Positions 25,260 to 32,578 of a DNA stretch of 64,000 nt are shown in pieces (the stretch's first letter is position 1; each line of letters starts with the position of its first letter). The stretch lies in contig NC_015388.1 of NCBI RefSeq assembly GCF_000195295.1, forward strand, positions 3,192,001 to 3,256,000, in the 5' to 3' direction. The position numbers and the translations under genes were made by a program. This DNA comes from Desulfobacca acetoxidans DSM 11109. GTDB taxonomy: Bacteria > Desulfobacterota > Desulfobaccia > Desulfobaccales > Desulfobaccaceae. The notes below the pieces were generated by a model. It was not told the origin of the DNA. It saw only the letters and a list, made by a program, of their open reading frames with translations, and made no database searches.

Positions 25260-26016
25260 TTTCGGTCCGGTGCGCATCTTTACCTACGGTTTCTTCCTGG
25301 CCCTGGCCTTCATCGCCGCCCTGTATGTCGCCGGTAGGGAAGCCAAAAGGCTGGGTGACAGTCCTGAGCAGATTTATGATTTAGGTTTCTATATCGTTTT
25401 AGCCGCCATAATCGGCTCCCGCCTGTTGCACGTCGTCCTGGAGTGGCGATATTTCGCTTCCCAGCCGCTGGATATCTTCATGTTGTGGAAAGGCGGCCTG
25501 GCCTTTCAGGGCGGTCTGATTTTAGGCGTTCCGGTTGCCACTTTTTATATTTATCGTCATCGAATGCCATTCTGGCGCACATTAGACACCCTGGCCGTGG
25601 GTACGCCCTTGGGTCAATGTATCGGCCGAATGGGTTGCTTTATGGCCGGCTGCTGCTACGGGAAAGCATGCTCACTTCCCTGGGGGGTTACCTTCAATGA
25701 CCCGAATACCCTGGCGCGCCCTCAAGGCGTCCCCTTGCATCCCACCCAGCTCTATGAGTCCTTGTTAACCCTGGGCATTTTCATGGTAATGTTGCGGCTG
25801 CGCCATCGGCAGAAGTTTCCCGGTCAGCTTGTCGGGGTCTATCTCCTTCTGGCCGGGGCGGCGCGGTTTGTAGTAGAGTTCTGGCGCGGCGATGATCGGG
25901 GGCCGGTGCTTTTATGGGGGATGCCCAGCACCCAAGTCATTGCCTTGGGGCTCATGTTGGCAGCCGTCCTGTTCCTTGGCTGGCGTTCCCGGGCTGTCAA
26001 GGTCACGGCAACCTAA
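25240..26016 (+). CDS. lgt: Prolipoprotein diacylglyceryl transferase
   Basis: Transfers diacylglycerol from phosphatidylglycerol to the lipobox cysteine of prolipoproteins. 258 residues, seven hydrophobic spans. The Lgt signature is GRMGCFMAGCCYGK, preceded by the helix containing GGLAFQGGL, and HPTQLYES follows. ATG start inside the end of lspA; the overlap implies coupled expression of two successive steps of lipoprotein maturation. Confidence 0.96.
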   Translation: MFPILYSFGPVRIFTYGFFLALAFIAALYVAGREAKRLGDSPEQIYDLGFYIVLAAIIGSRLLHVVLEWRYFASQPLDIFMLWKGGLAFQGGLILGVPVATFYIYRHRMPFWRTLDTLAVGTPLGQCIGRMGCFMAGCCYGKACSLPWGVTFNDPNTLARPQGVPLHPTQLYESLLTLGIFMVMLRLRHRQKFPGQLVGVYLLLAGAARFVVEFWRGDDRGPVLLWGMPSTQVIALGLMLAAVLFLGWRSRAVKVTAT

Positions 26017-26152
26017 TCATTTCCTTAATAAACGGTCGATAACCGGCCGCCTCATGAGGCAGACTAATCTTCATAACCTGTAAGTTACCAACAAACCATG
26101 AAAATAAGTCCGTAACGATATACTGGTCCAATCTGTTCCACTCGAAACACGC

Positions 26153-26266
26153 ATTATATAAAAACAGTGGGTAGTGGGCGATGAGCAGAAAAAGCATTAT
26201 TGTCAGCAACCGCCACGGTTCTGTTTTCATGCTTCATTGTGATCACCAGAACATGACGATTAATAT
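26153..26266 (-). repeat. Dispersed 107-bp element, copy 3
   Basis: Opposite orientation to copies 1 and 2. Bounded by ATTATAT (26153) and ATTAATAT (to 26266). Contains GTTTTCATGCTTCATTGTG and AGCATTATTGTCAGCAACCG. On the minus strand it reads MKTEPWRLLTIMLFLL. It ends 30 bases before cdsA. Confidence 0.85.
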
Positions 26267-26295
26267 GAGAATCCTCGCTAAATGGTAATTCGCCC

Positions 26296-27093
26296 ATGCA
26301 TCTGCAACGTTGGTTGACCAGCCTGATAGCCCTTCCTCTTCTCCTGTATATCATTCTCTGGGGTCCACCGTTGATCTTTCTGCTGCTGTTGGTCCTGATA
26401 AGCAGCGCCGCCCATTGGGAGTACCTTACTATCTGCGGCCTGGGGCAAACGCCCACAGCGAGAGCATTGGGGCTGGGGTTGGGTCTAATAGTTCTCCTTG
26501 GTTTTTTCTCTGACCAACCTTATCTGCCCGGGTTCTGTCTCACTGCTGGCATGTTGGTCTATTTTCTCTTTTTTCTTTTGAAATTCGAGGAGTTCCCACA
26601 CCTGCTGCCGGAATTGGCCTTGAGTTGCCTCGGGTTATGCTACGTCCCCTTCCTCGTCGGCCATTTCTATTGGCTGTGGCAGGCGCCCCCGGACCGCCTC
26701 TGGCTGTTGTGGCTCCTGGCGGTTATCTTCGCTGGGGATACCGGAGCATTTTATTTCGGACGCTGGTTCGGAGTACGTAAGCTCTATCCCCTGGTAAGCC
26801 CCGGCAAGACTGTGGCCGGGGCCCTGGGTGGACTGGCGGCCAGCCTCACCATTGGGCTTGGTCTGGGACTGTGGCTGCCCCTCGGCGTTGCTCTGCCGAT
26901 GCTTACCGGCCTGACCCTGGTGGCGGCCCTGGTGGGTCAGTTCGGTGATCTATTTGAATCTATGTTGAAACGCCGCGCCCAAGTGAAAGACGCCTCTAGT
27001 ATTCTCCCCGGCCACGGTGGGATGCTAGACCGTTTGGACAGCCTGAGCTTCACCGCGGCTGTGCTGTTCTATCTGAGAATACTCCTGCCATAA
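26296..27093 (+). CDS. cdsA: Phosphatidate cytidylyltransferase
   Basis: Makes CDP-diacylglycerol from phosphatidate and CTP for phospholipid synthesis. 265 residues with about eight hydrophobic spans. The CDS signature is at the C-terminal end: SPGKTVAGALGG, then GDLFESMLKRRAQVKD followed by LPGHGGMLDRLDS, with the metal-binding Asp residues. It heads cdsA-dxr-rseP. In many bacteria uppS precedes cdsA, but here uppS is 20 kb away on the other strand. Confidence 0.96.
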   Translation: MHLQRWLTSLIALPLLLYIILWGPPLIFLLLLVLISSAAHWEYLTICGLGQTPTARALGLGLGLIVLLGFFSDQPYLPGFCLTAGMLVYFLFFLLKFEEFPHLLPELALSCLGLCYVPFLVGHFYWLWQAPPDRLWLLWLLAVIFAGDTGAFYFGRWFGVRKLYPLVSPGKTVAGALGGLAASLTIGLGLGLWLPLGVALPMLTGLTLVAALVGQFGDLFESMLKRRAQVKDASSILPGHGGMLDRLDSLSFTAAVLFYLRILLP

Positions 27094-27339
27094 AAAATTG
27101 ACCAGTGTTTCAAGTTTTGAGTTTCGAGTTCAGAGATTGAAAAAGTTAATATATCCTGTGTTATCCAATAAATACAGATACTATTATCTCTTCCCCAAAC
27201 TCGGAATCTCACACTTTAAACTCTAGAAATTGAATTATTAGAAAAATAAGGTAAAGTTATAACTGGCAGGAGGCGAAGCTCAGACAATCATCCTGAAGCA
27301 GCTTCTCTGCCGAAAGCTCATCGTCTGAAAAAAAAGGGT

Positions 27340-28509
27340 TTGCTTTTGAAGAAACTTGCGGTATTAGGCTCCACCGGTTCCATCGGACGCAATGTCCTAG
27401 ACGTGGTCCGGCAATTTCCCGACAAGTTTCGGATCGTCGGTCTGGCCGCCGGCCGTAACCTGCCGCAGTTAGCCGAACAGGTTCGCCTTTTCCAACCGGC
27501 GCTCGTTTCGGTGGCAAGTCGAGAATTAGCTCGTGAATTATCCCTCCTCTTGTCTTCCGCCAACAATGTCCGGATTGTCGCCGGACCTGAGGGCGTCCAA
27601 GAAGTCGCGGCCGGGACGCAGGCCGATCTGGTGGTTTCGGCTATGGTGGGAGCGGTGGGTTTGGAGCCGACTCTGGCCGCCATCTCTCAGGGCATAGGGG
27701 TAGCCCTGGCCAATAAAGAGACGCTGGTCACCGCCGGCCCCCTGGTCATGGAAGCGGCCAGGCGGCGCCAAGTCCCGATTATCCCGATCGACAGCGAACA
27801 CAGCGCCATCTTCCAGGCCATCCAAGGCAATCAGCCACAGGATATCCGCCGGTTATGGCTGACCGCCTCGGGCGGACCCTTTCGATGCAAGACCAAAGAA
27901 GAGTTGGCTTCGGTCACCTTTGAAGAAGCCCTTAGACACCCGAACTGGAGCATGGGCCCCAAAATAACCATCGACTCCGCCACCTTAATGAATAAAGGTC
28001 TGGAAGTAATCGAGGCCAGCGTCCTCTTTCACCTGCCTGCGGAACGCATCGAGGTGCACGTCCATCCCCAGAGCATCATTCATTCCCTAGTGGAATATAT
28101 CGACGGCTCGGTCATCGCTCAATTGGGTATCCCTGATATGCGGGTCCCCATCAGTTACGCCCTGGCCTACCCCGAACGTCTGCCCCTGGATCTGCCGCCC
28201 CTGGATCTTTTTCAGGTCGGGCAGCTCAGTTTCGAGCCTCCTGACCTGGAACGTTTTCCCTGCCTTCGCTTGGCCTTTGACGCTCTTAAGGCGGGAGGCG
28301 ATATGCCGGCAGTCCTGAATGCCGCTAATGAAATTGCAGTAGCCGCGTTTCTGCGCGGTGCCATCTCTTTTTTAGATATTCCGCGGATTATTTTCCAGGT
28401 TATGACTGCCCACGCAGTTCAGCCGCTGACTTCTCTCGGGCAGGCCTTAGCCGTCGATCAATGGGCCAGGCAGTCAGCCGGCCAGATTATCTTGAGTAAA
28501 AGGGAGTAA
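27340..28509 (+). CDS. dxr: 1-deoxy-D-xylulose 5-phosphate reductoisomerase
   Basis: Second step of the MEP isoprenoid pathway: NADPH-dependent conversion of DXP to MEP. 389 residues; NADPH loop LGSTGSIGRNVLDVV, ALANKETLVTAG, metal site PIDSEHSAIFQ, TASGGPF, SATLMNKGLEVIEA and VHPQSIIHS are all present. The start is TTG (27340 or 27346) behind AAAAAGGG. rseP follows 8 bases after the stop. Confidence 0.97.
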   Translation: MLLKKLAVLGSTGSIGRNVLDVVRQFPDKFRIVGLAAGRNLPQLAEQVRLFQPALVSVASRELARELSLLLSSANNVRIVAGPEGVQEVAAGTQADLVVSAMVGAVGLEPTLAAISQGIGVALANKETLVTAGPLVMEAARRRQVPIIPIDSEHSAIFQAIQGNQPQDIRRLWLTASGGPFRCKTKEELASVTFEEALRHPNWSMGPKITIDSATLMNKGLEVIEASVLFHLPAERIEVHVHPQSIIHSLVEYIDGSVIAQLGIPDMRVPISYALAYPERLPLDLPPLDLFQVGQLSFEPPDLERFPCLRLAFDALKAGGDMPAVLNAANEIAVAAFLRGAISFLDIPRIIFQVMTAHAVQPLTSLGQALAVDQWARQSAGQIILSKRE

Positions 28510-28517
28510 ATTGCTAC

Positions 28518-29585
28518 ATGGAAACAATCCTGGCCACTGTGGTGGTCATCGGCGTTTTGATCTTCGTTCACGAGTTAGGCCATTTTTTAGTCGCCAAATA
28601 CTACGGCGTGGGAGTGGAAGCCTTTTCTCTCGGTTTTCCACCCAGATTATTCCATAAAAAAGTGGGTGAGACGGATTATCGCATCTCCGTCATCCCCTTG
28701 GGCGGCTACGTAAAAATGGTGGGGGAAAATCCGGGTGAAGAGATTCCCCCGGAACTGCTTCCCAAATCATTCAGCCATCGCCCCCTGAAACAACGCTTCG
28801 CCATCGTCGCCGCCGGTCCGTTTGCGAATCTGCTCTTCTCTATTGTGGCCCTCTCTCTCGTGTTTACGTTTTCCGGTATGCCGTTCTTTAATGCCGAGAT
28901 CGGGGGAATTCAGCCGAATTCACCCGCCGAAGAGGCCGGACTGCAAAAGGGCGATCTTATCCTGAGTATCAACGATCAACCGGTACAGCGTTGGGAAGAG
29001 CTTTCCCGCATTATTCGCGGCAGCGGTGATACCCCTCTCACCCTAATCTTCCGCCGGGGGGATCGGACCGAACAGATTACGATAACTCCTCGTACTATGG
29101 AAACCTCCAATATCTTCGGGGAAAAAGTTTCAGCCAGGTTGATCGGGGTCTCAGCCCCCGAACGGTACGAGATTGAACGCGTTGACCCCCTGTCGGCCTG
29201 GTGGCATGGAGTTACTTACTCTTACCGCATCCTGGAAGTAACGGTCCTCAGCGTCGTTAAACTCATCACCCAGAAGACCCCCCTTACTTCTTTGGGAGGA
29301 CCGATCATGATCGCCCAGGTGGCCGGAAAACAGGCCGAACAGGGCGTCTCTCACCTGGTGCATTTCATGGCCGTTCTCAGTATCAATCTATTCCTGTTGA
29401 ATCTCCTGCCGATACCCATGCTGGACGGCGGCCACCTCATCTTTTTTATGGTCGAGGCGGTGCGGGGCCGGCCCATCGCCATGAAACACCGGGAGATAGC
29501 CCAGGCCATCGGTCTTACCTTCATTCTCATGCTCATGTTCTTCGTCTTTTACCAGGATATCATGCGGCTGCTGGGACCTCAATGA
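28518..29585 (+). CDS. rseP: Site-2 protease RseP
   Basis: Membrane zinc protease that cuts anti-sigma factors and remnant signal peptides within the membrane. 355 residues; zinc motif H18-ELG-H22, a central PDZ domain (about 115-190: GGIQPNSPAEEAGLQKGD), and the third zinc ligand region NLLPIPMLDGGHL. Only one PDZ domain is evident, against two in E. coli RseP, which is common outside gammaproteobacteria. Follows dxr closely. Confidence 0.95.
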   Translation: METILATVVVIGVLIFVHELGHFLVAKYYGVGVEAFSLGFPPRLFHKKVGETDYRISVIPLGGYVKMVGENPGEEIPPELLPKSFSHRPLKQRFAIVAAGPFANLLFSIVALSLVFTFSGMPFFNAEIGGIQPNSPAEEAGLQKGDLILSINDQPVQRWEELSRIIRGSGDTPLTLIFRRGDRTEQITITPRTMETSNIFGEKVSARLIGVSAPERYEIERVDPLSAWWHGVTYSYRILEVTVLSVVKLITQKTPLTSLGGPIMIAQVAGKQAEQGVSHLVHFMAVLSINLFLLNLLPIPMLDGGHLIFFMVEAVRGRPIAMKHREIAQAIGLTFILMLMFFVFYQDIMRLLGPQ

Positions 29586-29609
29586 CCTGCAGACCTAAGA
29601 GAGAACAAC

Positions 29610-29975
29610 ATGCCGGATAATCCTGTCAGTAGTGAACGGGGGAATATTTGGGCCGATTTGTCCTCCTCATATCCAGATGAAATTATTGAGATGATATTAA
29701 AAAACGAGTCCTTCCGGTTGGAACGGATCGTCTCCACCGGCCAGGCGACGCCATTAGGGGAGTGGTACGACCAGGACGAAGAGGAATGGGTGCTGCTCCT
29801 TACCGGCGGCGCCATGCTTTTGTTTGAACATAAAACCGAAGCATACAATATGCAGCCGGGAGACTACCTTCATATTCCGGCACACTGCCGCCATCGGGTG
29901 GAATGGACCGATCCCCGGCAACCTACGGTCTGGCTGGCTTTGCATTATCCGAACCGTGCCAAAAAAGACACCTAA
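29610..29975 (+). CDS. Cupin-domain protein
   Basis: A 121-residue single-domain cupin. Two conserved boxes are seen: PLGEWYDQDEEEWVLLLTGGAML and QPGDYLHIPAHCRHRVEW, which supply candidate metal ligands (His in HIPAHCRH, Glu in EEEW). Small cupins of this type often bind a metal and a small substrate; the actual role is unknown. It sits 24 bases after rseP and may be the last gene of that transcript. Confidence 0.8.
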   Translation: MPDNPVSSERGNIWADLSSSYPDEIIEMILKNESFRLERIVSTGQATPLGEWYDQDEEEWVLLLTGGAMLLFEHKTEAYNMQPGDYLHIPAHCRHRVEWTDPRQPTVWLALHYPNRAKKDT

Positions 29976-30081
29976 GCCATACAACTTATGACTATTACAA
30001 TATTTAAGAACCGTAGGACCTTATATCGGGTAAGCGAAGTGCCTCCCGCCTTCTGGCTAATGGGGGATATAGCCTAGAACC

Positions 30082-30528
30082 TTGGCAGAACAGGTGAGAA
30101 TATTAGGCCTCGACCTGGGGAGCAAACGCATCGGTATCGCCTTAAGCGATGCCCTGGGTTGGACGGCCCAGGGTCTGACCGTGATTCATCGCGCCGGTCG
30201 AGCACGGGATCTGGCCCGGGTCTTGGAGCTAGTGAAGAAATATGAGGTGCAGGAGATTGTCATCGGCCTGCCCCGTCATTTAGACGGAAGGTTGGGGGAA
30301 GGCGCCGAAGAGGCCCTGGCCTGGGCCGCGGAGCTACGGGAGCATTTGCACATTCCGGTGCATACCTGGGATGAGCGGCTGACCACCCTGCAAGCGGAAC
30401 GGGTGCTGCTCCAGGCTGACCTGAGCCGCCGCAAACGGCGTCAGGTAATCGACAAACTGGCTGCCGGACTGATTTTACAGGCCTTCTTGGACAACCGACG
30501 ACAGACGCAGGCAGAAAAAGAGCGTTAG
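30082..30528 (+). CDS. ruvX: Putative pre-16S rRNA nuclease RuvX/YqgF
   Basis: A 148-residue RNase H-fold protein of the YqgF/RuvX family, which processes the 5' end of 16S rRNA. Motifs: LGLDLGSKRIGIALSD (catalytic Asp), VIGLPRHLDGRLGEGA, VHTWDERLTT and the C-terminal IDKLAAGLILQAFL. TTG start. The gap before it contains a short stretch (30011-30055) similar to the repeat block at 13741-13855. Confidence 0.93.
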   Translation: MAEQVRILGLDLGSKRIGIALSDALGWTAQGLTVIHRAGRARDLARVLELVKKYEVQEIVIGLPRHLDGRLGEGAEEALAWAAELREHLHIPVHTWDERLTTLQAERVLLQADLSRRKRRQVIDKLAAGLILQAFLDNRRQTQAEKER

Positions 30529-30615
30529 TCCAAGACCATGAGTCACACCCATTAGTACTGCCCAGCAGTCATTCTGCCCCTGTTTGAGATCTTTTACCTC
30601 ATAAAGTCTTTTTTT

Positions 30616-30650
30616 GATCAAATAAGGTTATCTTTTCAGATCAAATAACC
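30616..30650. promoter_or_regulatory. Paired GATCAAATAA sites (possible operator)
   Basis: GATCAAATAA occurs twice, at 30616-30625 and 30639-30648, 23 bases apart (about two helical turns), with GGTTAT...ATAACC as an overlapping inverted repeat. It lies 140 bases before the small exported protein gene. The pattern fits a dimer-binding operator, but no regulator is known. Confidence 0.35.
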
Positions 30651-30790
30651 GATAAATAGAGAAGGGTAACTTGTCCCGGAGCAAAGCGCATACGATAATT
30701 GATCTTCACTCAATTATTCTAGTTAGTAAAACTTCCCGGATGAGGACACCTCAATAATTGGAACAGATGCTTTAAAGAAAGGAGATACTT

Positions 30791-31075
30791 ATGCGGAAGT
30801 CAATGACCTTACTATTTGCCGTCCTCATGGTTTTTGCCCTTCTAACCCAGGCATGGGCCGACCGGGAATTCTACGGAACAGTTCAAAAGTTACCCGCCAG
30901 TGGTTCCATCGGCGAATGGATTGTCGACGGTAAGGCCGTACAGGTAACCCAGGATACGAAACTGGATTTTGAGCATGGACCCGCGGCGGTTGGTTCGTAC
31001 GTGAAGGTAGATGGGATTAATTACGAAGGAAAATTCATTGCCCATGAGATCGAAACCAAACGTGGAGGCAAATAG
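30791..31075 (+). CDS. Small exported protein (DUF5666-like)
   Basis: A 94-residue protein with a signal peptide cleaved about after QAWA (residue 23). The mature 70 residues form a small beta-barrel-like pattern (FYGTVQKLP, GEWIVDGKAVQVTQDTKL, GSYVKVDG, IAHEIE) like DUF5666 proteins, where a G-x-W-x-V-x-G core is followed by V-x-V-x-G. Function unknown. AAAGGAG is well placed before the ATG. Confidence 0.75.
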   Translation: MRKSMTLLFAVLMVFALLTQAWADREFYGTVQKLPASGSIGEWIVDGKAVQVTQDTKLDFEHGPAAVGSYVKVDGINYEGKFIAHEIETKRGGK

Positions 31076-31291
31076 TCAAGAAAAGGTTCGCCGTCTGCTC
31101 AACGTTGCTTAGGGGAGATCAGCTTTAATCTCCAGAGGTCTTTTGCGATTCTGTAGCGGGGCAGTTTTAAAATTGCGGAAAAAACTTTAACCCCACTAAG
31201 AACAAGGATACAATATCCTCGGCTAGGTTTGGCCAACGACGGAGTGGTTTGCCTGTTTTTTGGTGCGGCTGTTAGAGGTAAAACCATAGCT

Positions 31292-32578
31292 ATGTGGAGA
31301 GATCGATTATTACTGCGATGTTGCTTAAGGATCAGTATCGCTTTCGGCCTTATAGGCGGGTGGGTGACTTGGGCTCAGGCCATGCCGGCCCAAGTCATCG
31401 TCATCCGCCACGCGGAGAAGTATCAAACCCGCCACACGGTCCATCTTAGCCCGAAGGGCCGCACCCGAGCTTTGGCGTTAGTCGAACTTTTTCAATCCGA
31501 TCCCCGGGTTTTGGAGTTTGGCCGACCCGCAGGAATCATTGCCCAGAGTCCTACCCCTCAAAAACACTCCCGGCGCTGTTTAGAAACCGTTGAACCTCTG
31601 GCCCAAGCACTGGGCCTGCCAGTGATTACCCAATTCACCTACGGCCAAACTGATACATTGGTACAATGGCTGAAGGAACAGCGGCAATATGACGGTAAAT
31701 CCGTCTTGATTTGTATGCAGCACATGGATGTCGATGAATTGGCCCAGGCATTGGGGGTCCCCGACCTCAGACCCCGCATCTGGCCTCATGAAACCTATGA
31801 CCGCATCTATATTTTTACTTATGCTCCAGAAAACGGCAGATTGCTCTCCTTTCATAATCTACCCCAATATCTGCTGTTCGGCGACTCCTACCAGTCCGTG
31901 GCGGCGCCAAACGCCCGGGATAAGGCCGAGGTGAGCTTCAAACAGGTCTATAGGATAAATCTACCTGACCCCGCGGCCGGCAAAAAAACCCCGGCGCCGC
32001 GCTGGCAATTCTCCTTGGACGCCAAAATTAAGGGCGATTTTTCCAATTTCAATGACGAGACCGTCCCAGTATTACGCCTGGGGGGTTTCTGCTTTGGTTA
32101 TCATCTCACAACCCTGAGCTACTTGAAGAAACATCCCAACGCCGTGGTGAAGATAAATACGACGGCGCGATCCGGTTCCCTGTTATACCGTTACCAAATC
32201 AAGGCCGGGGATGCTGAGCGGCCATATGCCTGGATATCCTTTACCTGGAACGAGCAATGCTTGCGGGTCAGTTTCAAGGCCGACGTGGATGAAGGCAGCA
32301 TTACCCCGGAGATTGACGTTCCCATCATCCTGGAGTCCGGCACGCCGGTGGGGCTGCTCGTTGGCTCCACGCCCTGTGTGGTGGCCTTCGGCCCCAAGAC
32401 GTTTCAAGCCCCCATCGGACTGAATTACCAAGGGATGGCGAAGAAAACCTACCCGCCAGCATCCCCCGGCTTTTACCACGCCACCTTACAGTCCGTGAGC
32501 GGTTTTTTGGTGGAAAAATCCCCAGATCCCGAAATGCTGGAGCAACTGCCATTATCTGGTGAACCTCATGCAAAGTAA
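31292..32578 (+). CDS. Exported histidine-phosphatase-fold protein
   Basis: A 428-residue protein. The ATG at 31292 is chosen because it starts a proper signal peptide ending near WAQA (residue 30); a TTG 21 codons earlier would bury it. The first 190 residues have the histidine phosphatase/phosphoglycerate mutase fold, with RHAEK (R39, H40) and a later QHMD where the second catalytic His lies. The C-terminal 200 residues (LGGFCFGYHLTTLSYLKKH, ISFTWNEQCLRVSF) are beta-rich and unknown to me. It overlaps the start of the broken transporter gene, so they form an operon. Confidence 0.75.
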   Translation: MWRDRLLLRCCLRISIAFGLIGGWVTWAQAMPAQVIVIRHAEKYQTRHTVHLSPKGRTRALALVELFQSDPRVLEFGRPAGIIAQSPTPQKHSRRCLETVEPLAQALGLPVITQFTYGQTDTLVQWLKEQRQYDGKSVLICMQHMDVDELAQALGVPDLRPRIWPHETYDRIYIFTYAPENGRLLSFHNLPQYLLFGDSYQSVAAPNARDKAEVSFKQVYRINLPDPAAGKKTPAPRWQFSLDAKIKGDFSNFNDETVPVLRLGGFCFGYHLTTLSYLKKHPNAVVKINTTARSGSLLYRYQIKAGDAERPYAWISFTWNEQCLRVSFKADVDEGSITPEIDVPIILESGTPVGLLVGSTPCVVAFGPKTFQAPIGLNYQGMAKKTYPPASPGFYHATLQSVSGFLVEKSPDPEMLEQLPLSGEPHAK